From Odobenus rosmarus divergens (taxonomy: Eukaryota; Chordata; Mammalia; Carnivora; Odobenidae), in assembly GCF_000321225.1 (NCBI RefSeq), contig NW_004450939.1:608171-672170 (forward strand): a stretch of DNA of 64,000 nucleotides, given 5' to 3'. Of this stretch, positions 36,729 to 49,165 are shown piece after piece; the first letter of the stretch is position 1; each line of letters opens with the position of its first letter. The notes under the pieces were generated by a model, which ran no database searches, was not told where the DNA came from, and was given only the letters and a program-made list of their open reading frames with translations. A program made the translations under genes and the position numbers.

Positions 36729-38266
36729 AAGAGATCAATCCAGTTGTTTTTAGATGAAACGTGGTTGTAATAAACACTGCATAAAAGTAAGCTCAGTTTG
36801 CTTAGTTTAAGTGTGGGAAGAGCATTGGAACTGAATAAAAGCTTCCAAATTTAAAACTGAAACATTCTTTAAGACATCTGATTATTTGTATTGAATTTTT
36901 AAGATGGAAGCAGATAGAGCAACTAAAGTATCATTCTTTTTCCCTTTTTCCTTATGTAAACCCCCTCGTAGTTTGAGGTCTGTCTGTAGGTAAATCTATC
37001 CTCAACAGAGGTGGGATGGCCTTGCCTTGACTTTTCAGGAACATTCTGCCTGGCAGCCTGTTTCAGGGTGTGATCCACCTCCTTGACGTTCATGATCCCT
37101 GATGCTCACTCTCTCCTTGGCCTGTATGTAACCCCTGGAAACTGTTTCCACCAGCATCTCTGACTGTAGAGTTTAAGACCCAAAGAGCTTGGGATCACCT
37201 GTGGGATGCTTGCGGACTGGCAAGGTGCTTCCTCCTTTTTCCTTTCCTCTAGAACTCCTGTCAGTTTTTATCCCTTTACAGTTGTTCTCACTCCACGCTT
37301 TCCCAAGTCCCCAGTACAGTATATAGCGTGGTGGGCTGTCAGGACTTTGGTTCTCGAGGGAAGCACCAGGACAGGCCCACCCTGTCCTCTTCATATGATG
37401 GAGGAGGCAAGTGCAAGAGATGGCGTACTTGTCTCAAGGTCACCGGCTGAGCCGCAGTCGAAATATAACTAAAGCCCATGTCTCCAGGCCCTGTCTGGTG
37501 CTATTTTAACCAGAACAGATTGCTTTGGTCGGTTGGACTTGTTTGTTGTCCAGCTGTCACTTTTCTTATTTGAATGATTCCGTATCATTATAATGGTTTA
37601 AGGCCCATGTGTGAAGAACCATGTGATATGGTTACTTTGTTTCAACTCCTCTATTAAAGGCTTGCTGCCTGCAGATGCAGGGTTGAGAGAGACACAGGGT
37701 ATTTCTTGGTTAATTCCATGATAACCTTTAAAGTAGGTTTTCACCTCTGTGGGCTCAAAAGAAGTCTTGCTTAAAGGCCCACAGCTGGGCAGTGAGGGAG
37801 CTAAGATTTGAAACTGTTTCCCTAGTCTTCAAAATCTCTGCCCTCTCAGTACCCCTAGTTACATATTCAGAATAGTAAGAACCCTCGCACTTCAGATTTT
37901 TATCCATTTTAAATCTGAAAAGGTCTAACCAGAATAATGGGGTTTTCCTTAAACTGTTATATTCCTGCTTTGCTTTAATTTAAAAATAAAATTCAAAGGA
38001 AACTGTTGGAATGAGTAAGGTGATGCATTTAAACAGTCCTAAGAATGAAGCTGTTTGAAGTTACAGAAATGGCATCTGACTTTAGCTGCTTCATCGGGTT
38101 AATTAGTTGGATAAGAAATGACATCAATATTTGGCTTAAAAAAGAGAGACCTTTTTTAATTTTGTAAACCTTTACTCAGAATTGATGTTCCAGCTGTTAA
38201 TTTGAAGTGTTAGGTTAGGAAGATGTAAATAAATACATGTCCTCTCCTAATTGTGATTTAAAACAT

Positions 38267-38269
<3 letters not shown>
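36729..38269. other. Unique intron
   Basis: Mostly unrecognised. About 37680-37860 (cccacagctgggcagtgag ... gatttgaaactg) is probably a degraded antisense MIR. Confidence 0.4.

Positions 38270-38320
<51 letters not shown>
38270..38320 (+). repeat. (CA)n microsatellite
   Basis: About 25 uninterrupted CA units followed by a C-run. A likely polymorphic marker. Confidence 0.98.
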
Positions 38321-38322
<2 letters not shown>

Positions 38323-38689
38323 CCAATTGAATAGTCAAGCAGAGGGACAGGAATTCCTAGAGTGTAACACTGTACCAGCTCTGTGTTCTCTGTTGCTCTC
38401 CTTCCTTGACCTTCCGGGGTTCTCTAGAGAACAGCTCTTCTGCAGGCTTGTTCTGGGCTGCATCTGTAACATCCCTTCCCATCCCCCCAACCCTGCAGCC
38501 TTTGTGTGCCTAACACTAACCTAAAACCTCTTCTACAGCATTTTTCTTTTACCTTTTAACATTTAACTAGTTCTGTCTTCTTGATTCTCATGATCCTCAG
38601 CCCGTTCGGTGCCTTTCCTTCTCAGCCTCTGACGATGTATGTGCCCTTTATCTCAGGAGGCTTACACTCAGTTTTCATTCAATGCAGTA

Positions 38690-38905
38690 CATACAGAGAA
38701 TGAGGCATTGAAATGAGTCAGACCTGGGACTGAAACTTGGTTCTCCCATTTCATTAGCCATGATACCTCAGTGACATTTTTTTTTAATGTGTGAAACAGG
38801 GCCAACAATCCCTCCCTCACAAGGTAATAAGAAAGATTAGCTAAGAGGCATGCATGAAAAGCACCTAAAACTGCTTGGCACACTCTAGGAATTCAGGCAT
38901 GAGCA
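38690..38905 (+). mobile_element. MIR SINE, sense
   Basis: gacctgggactgaaacttgg, gccatgatacctcagtgac, aatccctccctcacaaggta and cttggcacactctagg keep the MIR order. Confidence 0.7.
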
Positions 38906-39191
38906 CTCCTCACCTTTGTCCTTCACTGCCTTCTGGGTTCCATTGTGAAGTTGGGCACATTAAAATCTTCAGCAATTTCATGAAATTTTACATCTATTAG
39001 CAACATCTGTCTCCTTAAATGTACTTTATGTAGCAACATGTTAAACAGTTTTTTATTCTGCGTCACCATTATCTTCAATTACTAGCATTATAACTACATT
39101 GATTTCTCCTAGTATATTAAAAAAATTCCATTATTGGTTAAATAGACTTTGTGGGATATCCTGTACACTGACCACTAAATATAATGTTTCT

Positions 39192-39416
39192 TTTTTTTTA
39201 AGATTTTATTTATTTATTTGAGAGAGAGAGAGAATGAGTGGTGGGGAGAGGCAGAGGGGGAGAAAGAGAGAGAGAGAGAAGCAGACTCCCTGCTGAGCAA
39301 GGAGCCTGATGCGGGGCTCGATGCGGGGCTCGATGCGGGGCTCGATCCCAGGACCCAGAGATCATGACCCGAGCTGAAGGCAGACACTTAACCAACTGAG
39401 CCACCCAGGTGCCCCC
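39192..39416 (-). mobile_element. Can-SINE, antisense, with internal 12-bp triplication
   Basis: Tail complement, long GAGAGA body and tRNA head ending in caggtgccccc. Target duplication (a)aatataatgtttct at 39177-39191 and 39417-39431, one mismatch. The 12-mer gatgcggggctc occurs three times in tandem at 39308-39343 where other copies have it once. Confidence 0.96.
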
Positions 39417-39509
39417 AAGTATAATGTTTCTACAGACAAAAATGATCCAGTATTCAGACAGCCAGTTTAATAATAAATGTTAGAAAGAAAACTTTTGCTT
39501 TGTTTTTTT

Positions 39510-40119
39510 TAACTTTGTATTTTGAAATAATTTTAGATTTACATGAATTACAAAAATAGTATAGCAGGTTCCCAGATACCCTTAACCTATCTTCCTCTGA
39601 TAATCATAGTACAATGATCAAAACTGCCGAACTAACATTCGTCTGATACTATTAATTAAGCAGTAGGCTTCATTTGGATTGTTGTCCTTTTTCTATTCCA
39701 AGACTTAATCTAGGATCCCCATTACATTCAGTCGTTCTGTCTCCTTAGGCTTCTCTAATTTGTGACAGTTTCTTGGTCTCTCCTTGTCTTTCATGATCTT
39801 AACACTTTTTTGATCCTAACACTTTTGAAGACTACTGGTCATTTATTTTGTAGAAACTCCTGAATTTGAGTTTGTCTGATGTTTTCTCTAGATTGAGGTT
39901 GTGAGTACTGCAAAGGTGGTGTTCTCTTCTCAACTTGCTATGTCAAGGTACATGATGTCAGTATAGCTTATTACAAGTGATGCCAACCTTGATCACTTGG
40001 GTAGGGTGGTCTCCCCCAGATTTCTCCATTGTAAAGTTACTATTATTCCCTTGATAATGAATAAATATTTGGGGGGAGACAGTCTGAGACTGTGCATATA
40101 TCTTCTTTCTCTTTTTGCC
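39510..40119 (-). mobile_element. Old L1 3' region, antisense (left part of a split element)
   Basis: Words typical of antisense old-L1 3' regions: ttttagatttacatgaatta, gcagtaggcttcatttgg, ctccattgtaaagttactat and aaatatttggggggagacag. It appears to resume near 41130, beyond a younger L1 insertion. Confidence 0.7.
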
Positions 40120-41100
40120 CATTCATGTTTTTTAATTGAAGTATAGTTCACATACAGTGTTATTAGTTAGTTTTGGGCGTACAACATAGTGATTCAACAA
40201 TTCTGCATTACTCAGTGCTCACCATGATAAGTATACTTACCATCTGTCACCATATAACACTACTAAAATATTATTGATTATGTTCCCTATGTTGTACTTT
40301 CATCTCTGTGACTTATTTTTTAACTGGAAGTTTGTACCTCTTAATCCCCTTCACCTGTTTTGCCCATGCCCCCACCCACCTCCCCTTTAGCAACTGTAGT
40401 TTGGTTCTCTGTATTTAAGAGTCTGTCTGTTCATTTGTTTTGTTTTTTTAGATTCCAAATGTAAGTGAAATCATAAGTATTTGTCTTTTCTGTCTGACAT
40501 TTCACTTAGCATAATACCCTTTAGGTCCATCCATGTTGTTGCAAATGGCAAGCTTTCATTCTGTTTTATGGCTGAGTATTAGTCCATGGTGTGTGTGTGT
40601 GTCTACACACATACCACACCTTCTTTATCCATTCATCTGTCGATGGATACTTGGGTTGCTTCCATATGATGGCTACTGTAAATAATGCTGCAGTGAACAT
40701 AGGGTTGCATGTATCTTTCAAATTAATGTTTTCATTTTGTTTGGGTTAATATCCATTAATGGAATTGCTGGGTTATAGGACATTTTTATTTTTAATTTTT
40801 TGAGGAATCTCCCTATTGTTTTCCACAGTGGTTGCACCAATTTACATTTCCAGCAACGGTGCAAGAGGCTTCCCTTTTCTCCACATTGCCCACTCATTTT
40901 ATTTTATTTTATTTTATTTTTATTTTTATAAAGATTTTATTTATTTGAGAGAGAGCAGGGGAAGGGGCAGAGGTAGAGGGAGAATCAGACTCCATGTTGA
41001 GCCGGGAGCTCCACATGGGGCTCAATATCAAGACCCCGGGATCGTGCCCTGAGCCAAAGGCTTAACCAATTGAGCCACCCAGGCGCTCCTGCCCACTCAT
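40120..41100 (-). mobile_element. Younger L1 3' fragment, antisense, inserted in the older L1
   Basis: From ttaattgaagtatagttcac through gtgctcaccatgataagt, ccatccatgttgttgcaaat and ttttccacagtggttgcacc, this follows the reverse complement of an L1 3' UTR and ORF2 end. It is disrupted by a SINE at 40901-41089. Confidence 0.85.
40901..41089 (-). mobile_element. Can-SINE, antisense, within L1
   Basis: ATTTT-rich tail complement, short GAGAGA body and tRNA head ending in caggcgctcc. The perfect 14-base duplication tgcccactcatttt lies at 40887-40900 and 41090-41103. Confidence 0.95.
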
Positions 41101-41129
41101 TTTGAATATGCAGATCTAGCCTGTAGCAA

Positions 41130-43510
41130 TGTTACAGTGGTGGTTTAATGGTGGTTTCCTTTTCCCCTTGTCACTTCTACATTTATGAATTGGAATTCTT
41201 CTGTGAGGAAGATTTGTCTTCTCTCATATTTATTCATTTATATGTTATTAATTTATTTCAGCATGGATTCATGGATATGTATTTTGTTCTTTGTGTTATA
41301 ACCCAGTATTAACTGCTCTTTACTTTGTTGCCCAAATTGTTCCAGCTTTGGCCACAGGGAGTTCTCATGTTTGCTTCTGTGTCCTTCAGTGTGCCTCCCA
41401 TTTTTTTCTTTTTAAAGCACTTTCTTACTTTCTGACCCTACAAGGTGTTCCAGGCTCATTTTCTCTTTTCTCTGCCTCAGCCTTGGAATCAGCCACTTCA
41501 CCAAGGAGCCTTAGTTCCTTTTAATGAAGGTATGTTTATTGCTACTGGAAGTGTCACTGCTTCACGCCTCTCAGCAGATAGAGTTAGGAAGTATTCGTAT
41601 GGAAACTAACAAATGTGCACACACATACATCTCTACATGTTTCCATATCTATCTGTATATGATTTGGGGGGTCCATATGTATAACCTCCGGTTGATATCT
41701 AGCACAGGGTTCATTTTAACTGTCTTCTTTTGCTTATTTGTGACTTCTTTTTCCAACAGTCAGAAACTGGCTCTCATTATCAAAAACCAATTGACCATAT
41801 CTGTTTGGATCTGTTTTTGGATTCTCTGTTCTGTACCACCCATCTTTGTATCTGTCCATTCACCAATACCACAGTCTTGATTTATAGTAAGTCTGTTGTC
41901 AGGTTGTATGACTCCTAATGTATTTTTTTTAATCAAAATTGTTTTGTCTGTCTAGTTCCTTTGCCTTTCCCTATAAATATTAGAATGAGTTTGTCTATAT
42001 TTACCAAAAACAAAATAAAACAAAATCCAAACAAACTCTTGCCAGGACTTTGATTGTAATTTCATTAAATCTATAAATCATTTTGGGGAGAATTGATACT
42101 CTAAACTATAATGAGTCTTCCAGTCCATGAACCCTGCTGTGTGTGTCCATTTATTTTACATTGTCTTATTTCCTTCAAAGGTTTTGTAGTTTCCAACATA
42201 GAGATTCTGTACATGTTTTGTTAGATTTATACTTAAGTGTTTTTTGGGGGAGGAGCTATTGTAAGTGATAGTATTTAAAATTTCTGTCCATTGCTATAAT
42301 ACAGAAATGTAATTAACTTAATATTCTTACAGAAATGTACGTTAACTTAATATTCTTCAACATTTCTTATTCTAAGAATTTTGTGGATTCTTTGTGTAAA
42401 AATTCACTTTCTTTGCAAATAGGAGCAATTTTATTTCTTCCTTTCCAATCATATGCTTCTTTATTTCTTTTTTTCCTTTAATTGCAGTGGCTTGGACTTC
42501 CAATATTATGTTGAATAAAGTAGGGAGAATGAATGTCCTCACTATGTTCTCAATGGCTCTTAAGGGGGAAACACAAACACTCATTCTTTTACCATGATGT
42601 GTGATGTTAGCTCTGGATTTTCTTTATAGATGCCCTTTATCAGGTTAGTTTGCTGTAAGTTTTTATCATGAATGAGTGTTGAATTTTGTGAAATGTTTTT
42701 TCAAAATCAATTGAAATGATCCAGTGTGAGTTGTTTTCTTACAGTCTATTCATGTGCTGAATACTTAGTTGTCTTCAAATATTAATATAGCCATGAATTC
42801 CCAGCATAAACTCCAGTTGGAAATGGTATATTTCTATTAATGTTAATATTTTATCGAGGATTTTTAATTGTAGGTTGATGAAGGATATTGGTGTAATTCT
42901 CTTTTCCTGTGCTCTTTGATTCTGGTATCATGGTAATTCTGGCCCCATAGAATGAGTTAGGAACTATGCTTTCCCTTAGGTTTTCTTAAAGGGATTATAG
43001 AATTGGTGTTATGTCTTCATTAAATGTTTGGTAGAATTTGCCAATGAAACTATCCAGGCTTTGGGATTTATTTTTTGGAAAGGTTTTTCTAAATACAAAT
43101 TTAATTTCTTTAATAGAAGATTAATCAGGTTATCTTTTTTTTTTCCTTCAGTGAGTTTTGGTACTTTGTGATTTTTGAGAAATTAGTCCATTTTATCTTA
43201 ATTGTTGAATTTACATGTGTAGACTTGTTCTTAAGTGTTACTTTTGCTTTTTATGCCTGCTAGATCTTATTGATATCCCCCTCTTTCTCCTTCTGATAAT
43301 TTTTGTCTCTTCTAGTCAGTCTGGCTAGAGATTTATCAATTTTATTGACCTTTTCAGAGAACTAGGTTTAGGTTTGATTGATTCCCCCCCACCCATTTTT
43401 CTGTTTTTAATTCCATTGATTTCTGCTTTCATTTCCTTCCTCTCTTTAACATTTTAAAAATTTGTTATTTCCTTCCTTCTGATTGCTTTGGGTTTATCTC
43501 ACACTGCTTT
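41130..43510 (-). mobile_element. Old L1, antisense (3' UTR into ORF2 reverse transcriptase)
   Basis: The older element resumes with attgttccagctttggccac and accaaggagccttagttcc. From about 41900 the reverse-transcriptase region follows in antisense: gtcttccagtccatgaacc, ggcttggacttccaatatt, ggccccatagaatgagttag, gccaatgaaactatccagg and ccattgatttctgctttc. It is full of stops and frameshifts. Confidence 0.88.
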
Positions 43511-43716
43511 TTTTTGTTTGAGGGAGAAAATGAGAGAGAGAGAGAACATGTGTGCGCATGGGGCAAGGGGCAGAGAGAGAGAGAGAGAGAGAGAATCTTA
43601 GCATGTTCCACACTCAGTGTGGAGCCCAACACGGGGTGATCTCACGACCCTGAGATCATGACCTGAGCCGAAATCAAGAGTTGTCTGCTTAATCAACTGA
43701 GCCACCCAGGCACCCC
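43511..43716 (-). mobile_element. Can-SINE, antisense, first at a reused target inside L1
   Basis: T-run, GAGAGA body and tRNA head ending in caggcacccc. Target copies tatctcacactgcttt (43495-43510) and tatctcactctgcttt (43717-43732) differ at one base. Confidence 0.94.
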
Positions 43717-43732
43717 TATCTCACTCTGCTTT

Positions 43733-43927
43733 TTATTTTTTTAAAGGATTTTATTGGTTTTATTTGACAGAGAGAGAGCACAAGCAGGGGGACCGGCAGG
43801 CAAAGGGAGAGGAAGAAGCTGGTTCCCCGCTGAGCAGAGAGCTAGACATGGGGCTCAATCCCAGGACTCTGGGATCATGATCTGAGCTGAAGGCAGATGC
43901 TTAACCAACTGAGCCACCGAGTCTCCC
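43733..43927 (-). mobile_element. Can-SINE, antisense, second at the same target
   Basis: Tail complement, GAGAGAGCACAAGCAGGGGG body and tRNA head ending in gagtctccc. The copy after it (ctcactctactttt, from 43928) and the copy before it repeat the same target word as the preceding SINE. Confidence 0.92.
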
Positions 43928-45260
43928 CTCACTCTACTTTTTTTTTTTTTACTCTGCCTTTTAATTACCCTTCTAATCATTGCTATAGTAGCCGCCCACG
44001 TACACTGAAAATTTCAAAATATTGTTATAATTTTTGCTTATTTAGCCATCACATATCTTATAGAAATGAAGAGTAGAACAATAGTATAATTACCCAGATA
44101 CTTACCATTTTTGTTGTTCTCCTTCATTCCCGATGTTGCATATTTCCTTCTGGTACCATTTCTCTTCTGTTCAAAGGACTTTCTTTACCATTTTTTGTAG
44201 AATAAATCTGCTGGCAACAAATTTTCTCTTAGTTTTACTTTCTCTGAGAATGGCTTTATTTCATCTTTATTTGTCAAGAGTATTTTCACTGGATATAGAA
44301 TTCACTGGATGACAATTCTTTTCTTTCAGGACTTGAAAAATGTTGCTCTACTTCTTTCTGGTCTCCATGATTTCTGACGAAAAATCAGTAATCATTTCAG
44401 CCATTGTTTTTTTAGGTAGTGTGTCATTATAAGTGGTCTGCTTTCAGGGTGTCTGCCTTTGTCTTCAATGATCAGCAGTTTGTGTGTGTTGGGGCATGGA
44501 TTTCTTTGAGCTTATTCTGTGTGGTATTTGCTGAGATTTTGGAATCTGTAAATTTATATCTACAATTTTTTTAAAGTTTTCAGCCATTATTGGGACATTT
44601 TTTCAGCACCATGCTCTTCTCTCTTCTGAGACTCTGATGACACAAATTATGAGACATTTTGGTATTGTTCCACAAATTATTGGACACTTGGGTATGAAGA
44701 AGGTGTTTGTTTTTTTTCTCAGTCTTTTTTTCCTTTTCTGTTGGATAATTTCTATTGATTTATCTACAAACTCACTGGATTTTTCCTTTGTTATCTCCAT
44801 TCTGCTATAGAATCTATCAGTTAATATTTTATTTTAGTACTGTGTTTTTCAGTTCCAAGGTTTCCATTTGCTCCTTTATATTTTTTTAGGGGAAGGGCAG
44901 AGACTTTTTATCTATTTATTTCATGAGCGTTCACAGTTACTTCTTAAACTGTAGTTTTAACAGCTGCTTTAAAGTCTTTCTCTCATAATTCCAATATTTA
45001 GGTCACTGTCTCTTCTCCCTTGCAAGTTGAAATTTTCCTGGTTTTTTGTATGCCAAATAATTTTGGTTTTAATCTGGACATGTTGAATTTCTATTATGAA
45101 ATTCAGGGTCTTGTTTAAATTTTAAGTAGAAACTGATTTTTGTTTTGCTCTGTGTTAACAGGCATTCAACAGGTTAGGTTCAGGTTACAGGTTTCAACCT
45201 GCTTTTATGGGCTGTGGTTCCAGTGTCAGTTCAGTTTTCACTGCCTTTGCTGTGATCATT
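43928..45260 (-). mobile_element. Old L1 5' portion, antisense
   Basis: After the SINE pair the L1 continues: gctggcaacaaattttctct, ggctttatttcatctttatt, tggatatagaattcactgg, ttcagccattattgggac and ggtttccatttgctccttta. I read these as antisense 5' L1 sequence, which would make the whole element about 5.8 kb of interrupted L1. The right end is approximate. Confidence 0.65.
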
Positions 45261-45962
45261 GGACTTGACCTCTTAGGCCCCACCCCTTAACCAGTGTGTA
45301 GTTCATTCTCAAGGCTTTGATAGTTTGTTGAAATTCAGATCACATACAGCTTGGAGGTGAGCCCACAAGTTCTTTACAACTTGTTGGGATTGCTCCCTTG
45401 AGCTCCCTTCTCTCTGTCATGCCACTGCCACATTCTGGCTCCTTGGCATACTCTTCCCAATCCTCTAGCCAAAAAGTGCAAGCTCTCTGGTTTTTCTTGT
45501 TTACCCTGCACTTCTCAGGATTGCATGTGTGTCCAGGGCCATGTTGCAAGAGGATGGAGAAACGAAAAAGCAACAATGATTATTTGCCCATCGTCTTGGG
45601 ACCACTACTAATTTGGTCAGTGAGGATTCCCCTCCTCCAAGTTTCAGGGAAACTTGGAAACTGGAAACACAGCTGCCCTGCTCTTGCCACCATGGCCACT
45701 ACCATTGATCTGCTTTAAGCCTCTGGTGTTTTGCTATGCCACATTCTTGTCCCCTTCTCCAGTCGGCTTGTTGATAGAATCCTGATCTATGCATTCTGTC
45801 CATAGTTTGTAATTGCATTCAGTGGAGAGACAGAGTGGCAGTTTCTTACTCTATCTTATCTAGAATCTTGAAAGAATCTAGGAAGGCTGTGGCTCTTCTG
45901 AGAGCCCCAGCCAGGCTGTCTGTCCCCCTTGCTTTCAATATATTTGCTTTCTTGTTCAACCC

Positions 45963-45965
<3 letters not shown>
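45261..45965. other. Unique intron
   Basis: No gene or named repeat recognised. Overlapping open frames on both strands at 45340-45718 have no family likeness; the last L1 traces may extend into the first bases. Confidence 0.4.

Positions 45966-46004
<39 letters not shown>
45966..46004 (+). repeat. (GT)n microsatellite
   Basis: About 19 uninterrupted GT units followed by AGAGAG. Confidence 0.97.
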
Positions 46005-46008
<4 letters not shown>

Positions 46009-48126
46009 AGACTGAGAGATAAAGAGGAGTTTCTGAACCCACACTCCTATGAGAAACAAATTTTCCAGTTACAGTATTTGTGTATAGGTTTTTTTAATTT
46101 AACATTATAATACCAACTCAAAAACACTACCTCCAAAGCTACTAGGGTCAGCTCCCTCCATCCCTTTAGTGTATTTATGTACACCATTCATTTTTGATAT
46201 AGTCAGATTCATTTGGTAACACATTTTAAAGGTTGGATTTCATGTTTTTAAGACACCCTGAAACACCAGCACTCTCTAACATGAGCTGTTTGCCTGGTGC
46301 AAGGGCATGCAAAGTTGTACTTCTCTCTGAATTGTTTCTTCCAGTTACCACCCTCCTCTGACTTTTGACCTCCCTCAGCAACAACTGTTGTCCATTCTGA
46401 TGGCAGTACTATAGTACTGGTATGTAAATAGTATTCTAGAACTTGATTGGTGATTATGCCATGACATTTGACCTGTAATGTTTTTGCCAACAGAAGAGGA
46501 CCGGGCTTTTTAAAAATCCATAGGACATCCATTGTGTTTCTTAGTTCAAATGAAGATATACTGTGACATGGTGTCTGAAACGAAATTCATGCTATATTGT
46601 GTTCCTCAGTTGGTTACTGGATTGTCATGACAAACCGTTAATCTGGGTCTTTTTTGAGTATGTTAACCAATCCTTGTATGCAGAAAGTGGCCAAATATTT
46701 ATGGGTTTTTTTCTTGCTTTTTTACATGCATACTCTAGGACAACAGCAATAAAAATTAAAGAACGTCCTTCTTCACCTGCACCAGGAAAGGATGAATTGG
46801 AAAGGCTGTTCGTTTAGAATTAGAGTTGACCTCTGGTTGGATCAGTGCTTTTCATTAAAGATGTAATGTGTCCTTTATCAGTATACATTGAAATGTTATC
46901 AAGAACCCACACCGGAAACACAGCTGGAGAGCTGAAGCGCTCTCTGGCTTTTCTCAACATCCTATCTTTACAGCTTGAATTCACTTTTAGAATTTGACAG
47001 TACTGTGTTGTGAGGTTCAAACATATCGTGGCAGCACCAGAATTCAGAATGGCAAGCAGCGTCTCCCTTTGAGGTGACTATAGCTACCTTTGATTGAAAG
47101 GATTTGTTTGTTGGGAAGAAAGGCTTAGACCTAGTTATTGAGTGCTGATAACAGTGATTCTGGGGGGTAAACATTATTATCCAGAATGCTGAAGTTCTTA
47201 TTTATATGATGATTTTCATGATAGAAACAATCCTAGGTGTTAGATCATTGGTGTCAAAGTCACTAAATGATTTAGAATATCACTGGGGAGGTTCAAGAGG
47301 AATACATTTCTAATAGCTAGTGTAGAATGATATATAGTTTTAATTAACTTGATTGTTACCAGTGTACATAAAGCTTAATGGTGAATACAAATTTGAACTG
47401 GGGTATTTCTCTTTATTCTTTCATGGAGATCGTAAATGGTAATATGGGCCCTGGATTCAAGATCCCCAAACTTGACCTTGCCCTGTTTTTCCCCACTAAT
47501 AAAAGGAAGTGATCATGCAGTCTTCATTTTTTGAGAGTTATTTTTTTCAGAGGAGGGGGCAAGGGAAGGGCAGTAGACAAAGAGACCAAATTAATCGTAT
47601 AAAAAAATGCTGTTGAATATGGAAACTTTTTGCCATGGCTTTGCAGATGATAAAAACAAATTCAAGCTGCTTGATCAGAAAAGAATACAAGAGTCTCATG
47701 GGATCCAAGGGCAAGAATGGAGCAAAGGACTGAACTGAAAAGATGGAAAATGGTCTAATCAGCTCATTTTGGGTGATGGGTCTACCCTTGAGCCAATCAG
47801 CTATACCTGGGAAGTTGGGCATGGAGTCCAAATGTTGCCCTCTGGACTTCTTCCTCTATGTAGGAAGAGTGACATTTAATGGTAAAGAGTTAAACTAGAC
47901 AACCCCCCCAACGTGATCTCCTACAAAACCATGTTTAAACTTGCCAGCGTATTATAATTAAAGCCTCTAATGGTGTGTGGCTTTTAGGAATGTTACAAAA
48001 TTTATCAAACTTGCAAATAAGTTTTTCAACCATTTTCATTCACAAGCTATCATACTGTTCTAACACTTTTCTTCCTGGTGACTGCTCTATATCTCAACGA
48101 TCACTGCATTTCTAATGGTATTATAT
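46005..48126. other. Unique intron
   Basis: A repeat-poor stretch of about 2.1 kb with no gene recognised. Composition is ordinary for the intron. Confidence 0.45.
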
Positions 48127-48336
48127 TTTTTATTATTTATTTATTTACTTGAGAGAGAGAGAGAGAGAGCGCATGTGCACAGGTGCTAGGGGCAGAGGGA
48201 GAGGGAGAGAGAGTCCTAAGCCGACTCTGTGCTGAGCACAAAGCTCAACGTGGTGCTTGATCCCATGACCCTGAGATCACGACCTGACCCGAAACCAAGA
48301 GTCGGGCACTCAACTACCTGCGCCATCCAGGTGCCC
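48127..48336 (-). mobile_element. Older Can-SINE, antisense
   Basis: TTATTTATTT tail complement, GAGAGA body with gcgcatgtgcac, and tRNA head ending in caggtgcccc. The flanks ctaatggtattat and caaatggtagtat suggest a target duplication. Confidence 0.92.
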
Positions 48337-48349
48337 CAAATGGTAGTAT

Positions 48350-48945
48350 CTGTTTTAAAGGGATGATTTCCCTTTCCTCTTACAGAATCCCATCACCATT
48401 TTGGAACTCTTTATAATACACTTTCCCTCCATATATAGTCCTATTCTTTCATGTAATTTTGCTCAAATTGTGCTGGACTCCTTTCCTTCTCTTTCCTCAT
48501 GATGCTGTGTGTTGGAATTTTTTTTTAAGACCTGAGAAATTTAACTTTCAAATTTAGAAAATATAGCTTTAATGTATCAGTAAATGATGTGGCATTTTCG
48601 GAAAGGTCACATTTTTTATGGTTGGAAGGAAAATCGGAAATATTTGTGAGTCATTATAGTTGTCTGAGTTTAATGCCAATTTTTCTGTAAGGTTAGATGC
48701 TTAATTTAAATGCAGAGTATCACTTAACTCCATATGCCTGACTTTGGTTTTTGCAACATGACAGAATATAACGATACAGTCCTTTGGAGTAGAAATTTTC
48801 ATGTGTGGTTATGGGTGGTAAGCATGTTGCTTCTATCACCTTTTCTGTGTATTCTTCTGATGGTAGTGGTGTTACACCCAGACCACAGTTACCTCACATG
48901 TAACACCATTGTCACCAATTGATACTGAGCTCTTGATTTCCATAT
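48350..48945. other. Unique intron
   Basis: No gene or named repeat recognised. Confidence 0.4.
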
Positions 48946-49165
48946 CCAACTGTGGAAGGCATACACTATTGGTTCTCTCTCCAGCTCTGTCATTTATGAA
49001 CAAGGTGACCCTCGGCTAATTATTTCACCTATATATGAGCTGTAGTTTTCTCATCTGCATATTCGGAGAAAAGAGCTTATAGAGCTACTGGTCTTTAAAA
49101 ACAATACTTAACGCAGTTCCTGGAAAACAGTCATTGCTCACAGCATGGTAATTACTATTCATTTT
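48946..49165 (+). mobile_element. MIR SINE, sense
   Basis: ccagctctgtcatttatgaa, caaggtgaccctcggctaat, gttttctcatctgcatatt and gcagttcctggaaaacagtc follow MIR order. Confidence 0.75.

Noticed and set aside
38237..38524. His-Thr repeat peptide
   Set aside because: Translation of the (CA)n microsatellite.
45571..45601. Peptide NNDYLPI, reminiscent of the NDYLLI part of GAREM1 exon 2
   Set aside because: The flanking residues do not match GAREM1 and no acceptor site fits; chance similarity.
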